From: Dichotomocladium elegans | Lineage: Eukaryota; Mucoromycota; Mucoromycetes; Mucorales; Lichtheimiaceae | Length of the DNA stretch: 64,000 nt | Direction: 5' to 3' | Assembly (NCBI GenBank): GCA_025716815.1 | Contig: JAIXMN010000022.1 | Location: 186,001 to 250,000, forward strand | Part shown: positions 1-10,456 of the stretch, piece by piece | Numbering within the stretch: the first letter of the stretch is position 1 | Layout of the letters: each line of letters starts with the position of its first letter | Made by a program: the position numbers and the translations under genes | The notes under the pieces: generated by a model | Told to the model about the DNA's origin: nothing | The model's database searches: none | What the model saw: only the letters and a program-made list of their open reading frames with translations

Positions 1-62
1 GAGCGCGCGCCCAAGACTTCCCCCCCTCCCCGCCTCCGCCCCATACACTTTCTTCCCTTTAC

Positions 63-304
63 CTTGCCAATAACACTTTCACCGTCGAGATAGAGAGGGT
101 AATTCTCGGTGGTGTCCTTATCAATCTTGATGTCTACATGCTTGCGTTGATCGGCATCTGCAAAAGTAATTTCCATGTCCACAGGGGTGGACAATCCCAA
201 AAGATTCTATAGCAAGGCGCAACCCGCCCAACCCCAAACATACAAGGTTCTCGAGTTGAGTCATGACATTTACTTGTGCATGATTTGCTTACAGCCATAG
301 ACAT
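63..304 (-). CDS. VPS26: VPS26 retromer subunit, N-terminal part only
   Basis: The gene runs off the left edge. Two exons are visible: a 12-nt first exon (293-304, MSMA) and 63-206, joined by an intron at 207-292 (gtaag...tag). A further intron opens at 62 (gtaaag), so positions 1-62 are intron and the remaining exons lie outside the window. The 52 visible residues include MEITFADADQRKHVDIKI and LYLDGESVIGK, which match the first arrestin-like strand region of Vps26/Pep8. The family is part of the cargo-recognition subcomplex of retromer and recycles sorting receptors from endosome to Golgi. The tiny first exon is unusual, but the joined frame fits the family well. Recognition rests on motif memory, not an alignment. 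Confidence 0.82.
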
Positions 305-865
305 AGTTGGTGTATGAGAGTCGAACGTTGCTAAAAGTAGAACAAGCTCAACTGTGCGCGGGACATGGAATTGATACCTAAAATAAAATAAAGACGGGGT
401 GCGGCTTCTTTTTTTCCCAACGCGAGTGACGAGTGCGCAAAGAAAAAGTTGGAGTAACCATGCATAAACTTCTCTTTTTCTTTATTTTCATCTTGGGTGG
501 TGGGGGAGTGGATGAACTGAATACAAATAATTACAAATGCCAACAAAATAATGCGAAAGAAAGAACAAAGTATTATACTTCCCTCCCCTCTCTCTATCTC
601 CCGGTGCTATCAGCTACATTAATATTTTTGGACCGGTGAAGGAGGATGGGAAGGACAGGACATAATTAGTACAGGATGGAAAAGCGTGCATGGTGAAGAT
701 ACATATATATATATATATGTATATATATAATACGAGAGAGAAAGAGAAGGACGGAGAGAGGGACAAAGTGTACGTGTGTGTGCGTATAGAGTTGAATGAT
801 TGCGCATGATAGTGCGTTGGCGCGAATTCTGTAGATGTATATGTATGCTTGTGCGTATGGGTGCT
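305..865. other. Intergenic: VPS26 leader and ILV2 3' region
   Basis: No gene seen. It holds the 5' flank of VPS26 and the 3' flank of ILV2, both on the minus strand, plus an AT dinucleotide tract. Short ORFs on both strands lack family features. Confidence 0.6.
700..730. repeat. (TA)n microsatellite
   Basis: A run of about 30 bases of alternating A and T, interrupted once by gt, lies in the 3' flank of ILV2. Confidence 0.9.
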
Positions 866-3046
866 TTACTGCTTACTTGCTGCTGCTGCTGCATTGCGTG
901 CTTTGATCTTGGGATGTACGATAAAGTCATTCAAGGCCTTGCCACCAGGCACCATGGGGAAGAGCTGCTCATGTTTGCACACAACTGCATCCATGAGGAT
1001 AGGTCCGTCGTGTGCCAAGAACTCGGCCATTTTTTCCGGGATTTCCTCCGTCTTAGTGACACGGATGGCCTTGACACCCATTGCTTCGGCAAGCTTGCAG
1101 AAGTCGGGGTTCTTCATGACCGTGCCTGAATACCGTTCCTCGTAAAAGAGATCTTGCCACTGCTTCACCATGCCCTGGAAAGAGTTGTTGAGCAGCAACA
1201 CCTTGACACCAATATTGAACTCGGCAGCAGTCGCAAGTTCCATGGCGGTCATCGAGAACGAAGCATCACCGTCAATATCAACGACAATCTTGTCAGGCTG
1301 GGCTACCTTGGCACCAATAGCACTGGGGAGACCAAAGCCCATCGTGCCGAGACCGCCTGAGGTAATGAAGGTGCGAGGATGACGCCAACGGAAATGTTGT
1401 GCGGTCCACATTTGGTGCTGTCCCACACCGGTAGTGACAATGACGTTCTCCTTGTTGTCCATCGTCTGCTTGTTGAGTTCGTCGATCAGTTGCTGGGGCT
1501 TGAGCGCATCGTTCTCAGAGGCCGGCAGATCGTAGTAGAATGGGTATTTTTCCTTCCAATTGTTGATCATATCGAACCACTCGCTGCGTTCGGATCGCTC
1601 AATGTGCGGGAGGATCTGTTTGAGGTTCTCGGTCACATCGCCCTCGATGGCGTGGGTGGCATCAACAACCTTATTGATGTTCTTGGGCATAATTTCGAAA
1701 TGAAGAATACCGCCGCGGTTCTCGCGAGCCGCCTTGACCGCCTCGGGAGCAAAGGCCGGGACGCTTCCTGTGACACGATCGTCGAAGCGGGCACCGAGAG
1801 CGATGATCAGATCAGCGTGCTGCATTGCCAGATTGGCGTAGCACGAGCCGTGCATACCCAACATGTGCAGCGACTTGGGATCCATTTCGTCAAAGGCTCC
1901 AAGACCGCACAAGGTGGTAGTAACAGGAATATTGCCATTATCGGCCAGCTCACGCAGAACACGGGGACCGTCAGGGTGACTGAGCACGCCCTGCCCGGCG
2001 TAAATGACAGGACGCTTGGCCATGTTGATCAACTCTGCAGAACGCTGAAGGACTGGGTCGCGCTTCGCAGCAATGGCATCGCCCGCAAAGGCACCGACTG
2101 CGGTGTTGGGTATGGCGGTGGGACGGGCAGGAATGGAGGGGCTGCTGGGAATAGGACGTCTCAGAATACCCGCAGTAACATCCTTGGGAAGATCGACTAG
2201 AACAGGCCCAGGTCGGCCGCTGGTGGCGATAGTGAAGGCCTCATTGATGCGGCGAGGTAGTTCGGCGACGTCCTTGACCATCACATTCCACTTGGTGCAT
2301 CCACGCGAGATACCAACCACGTCCGCTTCCTGGAAAGCATCTGTACCGATAGCAGTGGTCGGGACCTGGCCGGTGAAGACAACCAATGGAGTACCGTCAG
2401 CAAGTGCATCCGCCATGGCAGTGACAACATTTGTCGCGCCAGGGCCTGAAGTCACGAGGACAACACCGGGCTTACCACTGTCAGACAGAATAAGTTAATC
2501 TCCATCTCTCTCTTTTTCTCCGGGACTCCCCCTAATATTTACGTGGCTCGTGCATAACCTTCAGCCATATGGCCAGCACCTTGCTCGTGTCGCGGCAGGA
2601 TGAATTCAAAGTACTTTGACTCGTGGATGGCATCAAAGACAGGGAGAATGGCACCTCCAGGGTATCCGAAAATGTGTTTGACCTGATGGCGAAGCATCAT
2701 CTCGTGGAAGATTTCACCACCGGTCATACCAACAAAGGAGTCATCCATCTCCACTGCTGTATTTTTTTTGAATTTGAGAGGCTGTGGAATGCGTTGCGGC
2801 AACTTTGAGGTCTGAACAGCAGTCCGTTCAGGCGATGCAGGCGCAGTTCTATGAAAAAATATGTTAGGTACTCCTGTCGAGAATATTGATTTCTTTTATC
2901 ATGATGGCATACTTGACGGCGGCCGCGCTCGTAGCTTTGCGGGTAGTATGGATCATGCAAGCTGCCATAGCCCGCTGGTTGGCAAGGATGGCGTGGCGGT
3001 TAAAGATATGCCTTGAAGAAGTTCTAGATGCTGCGGATGTGATCAT
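866..3046 (-). CDS. ILV2: Acetolactate synthase catalytic subunit, mitochondrial
   Basis: Three exons (2913-3046, 2543-2848, 866-2477) give 683 aa, close to yeast Ilv2 (687). It condenses two pyruvates, or pyruvate with 2-oxobutyrate, in the first common step of valine, leucine and isoleucine synthesis, using thiamine diphosphate, FAD and Mg. The first ~45 residues are Arg/Ser/Ala-rich with no acids, a mitochondrial presequence. The catalytic glutamate sits in RHEQGAGHMAEGYAR (Glu about 133). The TPP-binding motif begins at DIDGD (about 547) and ends in LLLNN. The residues GQVP and QGMVKQWQ are unchanged from the usual enzyme. Introns are phase 2 and phase 2 with standard GT-AG ends. It diverges from ILV5 across 756 bp containing two TGAGTCA sites, which suggests shared general amino-acid control. 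No regulatory subunit gene (ILV6) is seen in the window. Confidence 0.96.
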
Positions 3047-3227
3047 GGCTGGGTGAGTGCCTGTAGAGAACAGGGAAGCAAATGCGAGAGGAGAAGAAGT
3101 AGGGGACTGATGCCAGAAAACAAAAAAAAAGTATGAAATAAAAACATCTCCTAGACTGGGAACTTTAATACCCGAAGATTTTCGATGGTACGAAGAGCGG
3201 ACATTCAATCGCATGTCCAAATCAGAG

Positions 3228-3234
3228 TGAGTCA
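3228..3234. promoter_or_regulatory. Gcn4/AP-1-type site TGAGTCA (ILV2-proximal)
   Basis: Exact match to the consensus bound by Gcn4/CPC1 bZIP factors. In random DNA either form occurs about once per 8.2 kb, so two in 756 bp is more than expected. Confidence 0.65.
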
Positions 3235-3460
3235 ATCTATTGAAGGGGCAAGGGGGGAGCATGGTCTGTGGAGCTGAGTGCCTGTTCCTAGTTGGGTTAC
3301 GGCCATCCGTTTTCTCTTTAATGCTCCTGTCTTGTTCGAGGGCATTGCCTATCTGTGCTCTGGGTTTATGCCCAATTGACATTTGTTGCTTTGAGCGTGC
3401 GATTGCTAACTATGGCTGTTCCTTGATAGACGCGTGCACGCGCTTCTGTCTACATCGAAA

Positions 3461-3467
3461 TGAGTCA
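3461..3467. promoter_or_regulatory. Gcn4/AP-1-type site TGAGTCA (ILV5-proximal)
   Basis: Second exact site in the shared promoter, 342 bp upstream of the ILV5 start codon, flanked as ATGAGTCAC. Confidence 0.65.
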
Positions 3468-3802
3468 CACCAATCAAATTCAAGTCCGGCTGGGATGCGA
3501 TAAGATATGATGAGGACGTCCGCTAATTGGCCAGGGCGAGCGATGATTCGACATGCACACATGAGGACTCCACTCAGTTAAGGTTACCCCCCCATTTCAA
3601 GAGTGGGACGGGGTGGGGGGTGGGAGTTGCATCTTTCTGACTATTAGATGAACGAATTCATTTGGCATATGTTGAAAAAACACGTCACGGAAACTGGCTA
3701 CTCCTCTTGTCCGCTATCCCCGGTTTGCCTTAAAAAAGAGGGGTTCAATCAACAGCGCATCCCCTTTTTGACTTCAAACTTTTTTCTCTTACAATTTTCA
3801 CA

Positions 3803-5139
3803 ATGGCCTCTCGCGTTCTTGCCACTGCCCTGCGCACTGCCTCGCGCCAAGCTCTCCGCCCCGCCCTCAGCCGGCCTCTTGCTGCTATGGCCACCCTTAA
3901 CCTGAAGCAGACTGCTGTCAAGGCTTCGGTACGTGCCTCGCTCTGCGCACCCCATTTTCTAAACTTACTCGTCCCTTTTTAGGTCATCCCCATGCGCGGC
4001 TACAAGACCCTCAACTTCGGTGGTGTCGAGGAAACCGTCTACGAGCGCTCAGATGTTCCCAGGGAGAAGTTGCTCGAGACCTTCAAGGATGATACGATTG
4101 CCGTCCTCGGTTATGGTCCTCAGGGCCGTGGCCAAGCTCTCAACTTGCGCGACAACGGCGTCAATGTCATCATCGGTCAGCGCGAGGGCAAGACCTTCCA
4201 GCAGGCCGTCGAGGAAGGATGGGTCCCAGGCAAGAATCTTTTCCCTGTCCTGGACGCTGTCGAGAAGGGTACGGTTGTCATGAACCTGCTCTCGGATGCT
4301 TATCAGAAGGAGATCTGGCCCGAGATGAAGCCTCTTCTTACGCCTGGCAAGACCCTCTACTTCTCGCACGGCTTCTCTGTTGTTTACAAGGACCAGACCA
4401 ACATCGTTCCCCCTAAGGGTAGGTTTTGAAAGAACGGGAAAGGATCTATTGGAAATGAAGCGAGCGAGTGTGCTAACGACCGTCCATCTTTTCCGTGACG
4501 ATAGACATCGATGTCATCCTTGTCGCGCCCAAGGGTTCCGGTTTCACTGTCCGTCGCTTGTACCAGGAAGGTCGTGGTATCAACTCGTCTTTTGCGGTCT
4601 TCCAGGACGCGTCTGGTAAGGCTCGTGAGCGCACTATCGCCCTTGGTATCGCTGTCGGCTCTGGATACATGTACGAGACCACCTTTGAGAAGGAGGTGTA
4701 TTCCGACTTGTTTGGTGAGCGTGGTGTGTTGATGGGCGCCATCCAGGGTCTCTTCCAGGCCCAGTATGAGGTCTTGCGCGCCAACGGCCACTCGCCCTCT
4801 GAGGCATTCAACGAGACCGTTGAAGAGGCCACCCAGTCGCTCTACCCCTTGATCGGTGAACGTGGTATGGACTGGATGTACTCCAACTGCTCCACTACTG
4901 CCCAGCGCGGTGCCCTCGACTGGTGGCGCCCCTTCCACGATGCTTCGAAGCCCGTCTTTGAGCAGCTCTACGAGTCCGTCAAGAACGGTTCCGAGACCGC
5001 ACGCTCCCTTGACCGTAACTCCAAGCCTGACTACCGAGAGAAGCTTGAGGAGGAGCTTAAGGAGATCCGCGAATCCGAGATCTGGCGGGCTGGCAAGACC
5101 GTCCGTCAGCTTCGTCCCGAGAATGTGGGCAAGAACTAA
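3803..5139 (+). CDS. ILV5: Ketol-acid reductoisomerase, mitochondrial
   Basis: Exons 3803-3928, 3983-4418 and 4505-5139 give 398 aa, the usual length of fungal Ilv5. It isomerises and reduces the acetohydroxyacid made by ILV2 with NADPH and Mg, the second step of valine/isoleucine synthesis. Residues 1-42 form a basic, Ala/Leu-rich mitochondrial presequence, encoded exactly by exon 1. The nucleotide-binding motif AVLGYGPQGRGQALNL follows. The C-terminal helical domain carries GERGVLMGAIQGLFQAQYE, with the acidic metal ligands expected of class I enzymes. The GT-AG introns are phase 0 and phase 1. The start was chosen as the first ATG behind the pyrimidine-rich leader; it gives a proper presequence. 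In some yeasts Ilv5 also packages mitochondrial DNA, which cannot be judged here. Confidence 0.97.
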
Positions 5140-6086
5140 GCAAATCCGGTTTTTTCCTTTCCTTTTCCCGACCTTTCCTTTCCACCACCCCCTCTATCCT
5201 CTCATACAAAAATGTCGCGCGCACACACATTTTCTCTCTTCCACCCTTCCCGCAATGCCTAAAGTTCTTTTGCATGTATTTTTCTGTACAGAAAAAATTT
5301 ATTCTTCCTTCTATATAAAAAAAAAAGGAGAGAAAAAAGATATGTAATGTTTTTACATAGCATAGAAATAAAACAAAGTTACTGCATGACTCATGTTTCT
5401 ATGGCATAGGTCTGATCGCACAGACCAATCACAATGCACGACGAAGCGATCCACCAAGAAAGGCAAAAAGTAAATCAGCCAATCTGGATCACATGGGCTA
5501 CAAATTAAATTACTTGATTGATAGTAGACTGCTCTGAGAGAGCGAAATTGAATCATTCGGCAAACGCTCTTCATATCTCAATGTCTAATGAGTTATACCA
5601 GACCTTCAGGTGCTCATGCTTTCTCCTTTATATATTATATATATATTTATATATAAAGGGAAGAATCCGTCCACTGCCTTTGTATCTTATCTTATCAGTG
5701 GATGATAGACAAATCGTCCGCGTCACGCGCCATTCTCCAAATTGGGAGGAAGGATGGGGGGGGATGGAGTGGATGGTCCCCCACCTTCTCGTCCGTCCCC
5801 CTTTGCTTCAATGCCGATAACTCTGACTGGATATTATTTTTGGAAACGAAGTAACCGAGATGGTTTGATCATTTGGGGGAGGGGGGAGGCTGTCGGAGGA
5901 TGAAACAATCAACGTGAATCCAATCAGACACCACGTATCAATAATGAATCATCGTCATGCCTGACCTGTCAGCGTTGTCAAAAGGGAACCAAGGTAGATC
6001 GGGGTTTATAAGTTCCGAATTGCCAACGCTTTGTTCTCTTTTTTTACCTCCCTTTCTTTCCACTCTCTCAGTACACGAATACTGCC
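5140..6086 (+). promoter_or_regulatory. ILV5 3' end and LEU2 promoter region
   Basis: No gene seen in 947 bp. It has T-rich ILV5 3' sequence, a perfect TGACTCA site at 5387-5393, an AT-rich tract around 5630-5657, G-runs near 5755-5765 and 5875-5888, and a TTATAA element at about 6005, roughly 80 bp before the LEU2 ATG. Confidence 0.6.
5387..5393. promoter_or_regulatory. Gcn4/AP-1-type site ATGACTCAT upstream of LEU2
   Basis: The full 9-bp palindrome ATGACTCAT (5386-5394) is the ideal Gcn4 target. It lies 693 bp before the LEU2 ATG and about 250 bp after the ILV5 stop, so its use for LEU2 is plausible but unproven. A single site in a gap of this size can arise by chance. Confidence 0.5.
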
Positions 6087-7349
6087 ATGTCCAGCCCAAA
6101 GAAAATCTCCATTGTCTGTCTTCCTGGTGATGGTGTCGGCCCCGAAATTGTCGGTGAGGCCGTCAAGGTTCTTCAGAAAATTGCTACCCACCGTAGCAAA
6201 GCGCTCAATGTCGAATTCGAATTCAAGCATGAGCTTATTGGTCTTGCAGCTATGGAAAAGACAGGTGAGCAGGCTGGACATATATGTGTATAGTTCTTTT
6301 TTTTTCATTAAACATGAATGCGTCCGTCTTCCAGGTGAACCTCTTCCCGATTCTTCATTGGCGGCCTGCAAAGCTGCTGACGCTATCCTGCTCGGCGCTG
6401 TCGGCGGTCTTCCTGGTGCGAAGATCGGCAGCGGACCCCGTCCTGAGCAGGGTTTGCTCAAGCTCCGCAAGTCTCTCGACCTGTACGCCAATCTGCGCCC
6501 TGTTATTTTCCCCTCCAAATCATTGACGAGTTTGTCACCTTTGAAGGACCATGTTGTCGAGGGTGTTGAGTTTGTTTTTGTGCGCGAATTGGTGGGTGGT
6601 ATTTACTTTGGCGATCGCAAGGAGGCTGGAGAGGATGGCAAGGGTAAGCTATTGCATATGCGTAAAGAGTTTTTTATATGTATCTAATCCACCCTTCCTG
6701 TGTAGCCTATGACACGCTTCCCTACTCGCGCGAGGAAATTGAACGTGTAACGCGTCTTGCGGCGTTGCTGGCGTTGAAGCAGAACCCTGTAGGCAAGATC
6801 CATTCAGTTGACAAGGCGAACGTGCTGGCCACATCGCGCCTGTGGCGCAAGACCGTGTCTGAGACCCTCGACCGCGAATTCCCTGAACTCCAGTATGAGC
6901 ACCACCTCGTCGATTCTGCTGCCATGGCAATGGTACAGAACCCCAGAAAGCTCAACGGTGTCGTCCTGACGGAAAACATGTTTGGCGATATTTTGTCTGA
7001 TGAGGCGTCGGTGATTGTCGGCTCGCTTGGTCTCCTGCCTTCCGCTTCGCTCAACGGCCTTCCGGACGGCAAGAGCAAGTGCGTTGGTGTCTACGAGCCC
7101 ATCCACGGATCTGCTCCGGATATTGCTGGCCAAAACGTAGCTAACCCAATCGCCACCATTCTGTCCGTTGCCATGCTCCTCCGGTACTCGCTAGGCTTTG
7201 AGAAGGAGGCTCTCGCGGTTGAGGCTGCTGTCCGCCAGGTTCTGGACAGCGGTTTCCGCACCCGTGACCTGGGCGGCGACCAGTCCACCACTCAAATTGG
7301 CGAGAAGATCACTGAGGTGCTTGGTGGTCTTTTGGATGCATTGAACTAA
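6087..7349 (+). CDS. LEU2: 3-isopropylmalate dehydrogenase
   Basis: Exons 6087-6264, 6335-6643 and 6706-7349 give 376 aa (yeast Leu2 has 364). It oxidises and decarboxylates 3-isopropylmalate with NAD in leucine synthesis. The protein opens with [17 protein letters not shown], followed by the LLGAVGGP-like [14 protein letters not shown]. The substrate arginine region [13 protein letters not shown] and the family signature [20 protein letters not shown] are present, as is the NAD-binding region [18 protein letters not shown]. Both introns are GT-AG and phase 1, and both joins restore conserved sequence. There is no mitochondrial presequence, in line with a cytosolic enzyme. It is tandem with ILV5, 947 bp apart, completing a three-gene branched-chain amino-acid block. 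Confidence 0.96.
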
Positions 7350-7533
7350 AAGAGAGTGCATTTTTATTATTCGTTTTTTTGTTTTTATTTTTTGTACAGA
7401 AATTAAAAATAATCGCAGTGCGCGATGAAAGAAAAGGAAATCACCGTGGGTCTCTTTTTTTTGAGCGTTATAATTGAATGTGATGGATGGGTAACAGACA
7501 AGGTAAAAGGAAGGCGCGGGTGTAGGTAGCTGG

Positions 7534-8445
7534 CTACTCATACTTCTTCTTCATCAAGAAGATCTTCAAATTGTCCCGGTAATACGTTTCACGCTTTGGA
7601 TCATCCAGGATTTCCACCAGATCGAACTTCTTGCGTGCCATCTGGAAGAATCTGCGGTCAGCTCTTCTTCGTTTTCTGTAACTCATGTAAATGACCGTGT
7701 CCTTCGTAGACAGATCGACAAGGGTATCCAGGAGTGGCTTGAAGGCTGCTTCGAGGTAGACGCAGTCTGAAGCTAAAATGACGTCCGGCAACTGCGCATC
7801 AGGAGGCAATGGCACGCCCCTAACACAATGGTTGCCTCTAATGGTTTAGCGGCTTTCTTCGTCCCATTTGATGGGAGCCCGCGCAAACAAAAAAGGCTTG
7901 TTCGCTCTCCCCTTCTCCCATTTTCATAAACTTACCAATCCAAAACAGATGCTTCAACTAGCTCCCTCAAATTGTTGAGTTTGATGTTTTGCTCCATGAG
8001 ATGCATCATGGGTCTAAGTTTTCGATCCGTAAGTCATCTTCCACACCATCGGATTAGTCGGTTGCACTCACAGCTGATCCGTGATGATAACCTTGCTGAC
8101 ATTCGGACAGCCCTTTGCCACCGCCAGGCCTACCAGACCAGTACCAGCACCTAATTCGAGCACGCGCTTGCCCTGGAAAAATTGCCCCTGCGTGACATGC
8201 TGCTTCCAAAGGATGTAATCCACCATCACGTCGGCCGCCTCCCATGTCTTGCCACCGCAGCCACCGCTCAGATCCTGAGTAAGCTCGATCGGCGCATCGA
8301 GCATGGCGTATTGGATCTTGCCGATGCTGCCGTATTCGGGCCTTGGCGCACTGTTGACGATGGTCAAGCGACCAAAGGGATCTTGCTCGTCGAAGCTTAT
8401 GTCGGAATCGTAGTCGTTTGTCTGTCTAAAGGCTTCTGCGATCAT
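7534..8445 (-). CDS. Protein-lysine N-methyltransferase, METTL21/EFM6-like
   Basis: Exons 8072-8445, 7936-8013 and 7534-7819 give 245 aa. SAM-binding motif I is VLELGAGTGLVGLAVA. The family DxxY-type catalytic motif appears as SDCVYLEAAF, followed by the strand and Arg-rich segment SYRKRRRADRRFF typical of METTL21 and yeast Efm6. These enzymes are seven-beta-strand methyltransferases that modify lysines on elongation factors or chaperones in the cytosol. The exact substrate cannot be told; EFM6 (eEF1A) is my best guess from the C-terminal half. All introns are GT-AG. The gene converges on LEU2 with 184 bp between stops. Confidence 0.8.
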
Positions 8446-10123
8446 AGTCGTGCTCGAGTTTGGGCGAAGAGGAGGATAAGGCTATAGAATGGATGCGAGG
8501 GAAACAAAAAAAGGGATGGAGGGAGCTTCAGGGGAGGGCGGAGGAAAGAGAAAGAGAGAAGAAGGCGCTTCGGTGGGAAAGCGGTGTTGTGGAAAAAAAG
8601 AGAACTCCTTTGGGTGTTCCATTCCAGCCTCTCGATAGGTTCCCTTCCTTCGCCTCTGTTATGCCCTATCAAAAAATTTTACCTTTTTTGGTAAACAACC
8701 GGGGAAGATCCCGCCCCCCTCTCTTTCTTCCAAAACGTCCTTATGGGGTCAGTGTTATTTTTGCAGGGTCACGTCCGTGCCAAAGCGGAAGATGGTTTCC
8801 GATGGCAACCGTGGTTGGCTAGCTCAGAGAAAGGGAAGTGCATGGGAGAGGCTTTGAGTAGTGAATGTTTCTGGGGTCTACCGTTTTGCGCGTTACATAC
8901 AGTATCGGAGGATACCGCGAAGGGCCAATGGCTTTAGACGTGTCGCATTTACATATCGATGCTTGATATTATTACACATCTTATTACTACCCGTGTAGGG
9001 AAGAGATGTTGATGGATAGCCTCATTGGCATAGCGGCATGTGGGGCAAAACCCCAGGATAGAAGGCCTTTTTTATGTACTTCTTTTTCAGCACTGGGAAG
9101 GGTGGGCAGCCAATTCCCAATTCCGGACTAAGGCATACAGGCGTTTCAACGGATCATCCTTTTTTGGGTTACTTGAAGACCCTCAATACCTGTTGCTTCA
9201 TAAGCTAGCTCTAGGCGGAATCGGACAACGAAACGTCAGTTACCCTTCCCCTCCTACTCCTCCGACTGTGCTGCATTGGCCAGTGTGCGTATATTGGGCA
9301 GCTATGCTTGAACGTTCGTCCCCACCCCAAATGATTGTATTCTGTTCATTGGGGGGGGGATACGCAGCTACGCCAATCCGAGAGTTACCATTACAAGACA
9401 GACTGTTCATGTATATATATATGCATATTCTGACCGAAAATAAGGACATGGAAAGACAGAGATATTTCCTCATTGATGACATGGTGTTTCCTCCTCGTAA
9501 AGAGTTGCATTTCGTTTTGTCTTGTTTCTGTTTGGCACTTTTGTGCCGCTATGGTTCTACTACAAGCTATATCACGAGTTAATTATAAATATGCCAATGA
9601 AGCGAACCCATCCAGGATTGATGATACGTAGACCCATCACTGATTAGGTGGATCAGTATAGGGTATACGCAACATGGACAGCGTATGGGTTGGCCACAGC
9701 GCATTATTTTGTCATCCGGGAACAAACATAGTGAAATGCTCAAACTGTCGTCGCTGCTCCTCTCACAAGTAAAAGAATAGCGATTGCCATCTGGGGTCCG
9801 GTTTTTAGATGCAAAATACGTACGTGGAGTGTTGTTTTTATTGCATTACACTGTATTTGAGAGAGTATAGAACGAGACATCATAGCTAGCTTAGGGATCA
9901 TAGAGAGGCATAAATTGGCGTAAAGCATGCAAAGAATCCTCGCATCGAATATAGCATTGTAGAAGAAGATGAAAAATAAAAAACTGTATACGTATAAATC
10001 CATAAAAATAAGATGGCATCATAGTAGGTTGGGGGGGTAGGGTAGGGCAGGGTTAGGGGGTCGCTGAGAGGAGGGGGAGGCGCGGAAAGGGAAAAAGAAG
10101 GACATGATTTATCAGTCGATGAT
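8446..10123. other. Non-coding stretch, no gene supported
   Basis: 1.7 kb without a convincing gene. The longest ORF (9040-9582, plus, 180 aa) has no recognisable motif, no splice-supported extension and an odd composition. G-runs and short AT tracts are scattered through it. Confidence 0.5.
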
Positions 10124-10456
10124 TCATGCACTGCGTGATGACGGAAGACAGAGCATCCAGCGTAGCTTGGACCTGAGCAAAGACAGATAGAATGAGAGCC
10201 TATGAGATTTGGTATGCTGGTTTGGAGATGAGACGAGATCGGGCATAGACGACGACGAATGTGGCTGGCCGCAGGAAGTCATCACAGAAGGAGGGTCATC
10301 GTCTTCATTGGATGCAGCAGCATCCGAGGTTTTAGGACTCGGGGGAGGCATAGGATATGGACGAGGCCGAGGGTTATTTGGACGAGGTTTCTTCAATTCT
10401 CGTGGATGTTGATATGTCGATGACGTAGATAAAGTGGATTGAATTACATCGGTCAT
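10124..10456 (-). CDS. Possible Pro/Ser-rich short protein, unresolved
   Basis: An open frame of 110 aa starts with ATG and is rich in Pro, Ser and Asp, for example KKPRPNNPRPRPYPMPPPSP. A good acceptor (ttgctcag) near 10172-10180 could join a short exon reading VQATLDALSSVITQCMNHR, but no good donor was found. Composition argues for disordered protein or chance. No family recognised. Confidence 0.2.
   Translation of the reverse strand: MTDVIQSTLSTSSTYQHPRELKKPRPNNPRPRPYPMPPPSPKTSDAAASNEDDDPPSVMTSCGQPHSSSSMPDLVSSPNQHTKSHRLSFYLSLLRSKLRWMLCLPSSRSA

Larger units (their letters stand above)
3047..3802. promoter_or_regulatory. Shared divergent promoter ILV2 / ILV5
   Basis: 756 bp separate the start codons of two genes for consecutive steps of one pathway. 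Two perfect 7-bp TGAGTCA sites lie inside, 182 bp from the ILV2 ATG and 342 bp from the ILV5 ATG. The ILV5 side has a pyrimidine-rich stretch just before its ATG. No Leu3-type CCGGnnCCGG site was found by eye. Bidirectional use is inferred from geometry. Confidence 0.7.

Noticed and set aside
1379..2200. 273-aa plus-strand ORF opposite ILV2
   Set aside because: Antisense shadow of the well-conserved acetolactate synthase exon.
3047..6086. Search for Leu3-type CCGGnnCCGG sites before ILV2, ILV5 and LEU2
   Set aside because: None seen by eye in either promoter region.
9040..9582. 180-aa ORF in the gap after the EFM6-like gene
   Set aside because: No motif, odd composition, no splice context; likely chance.
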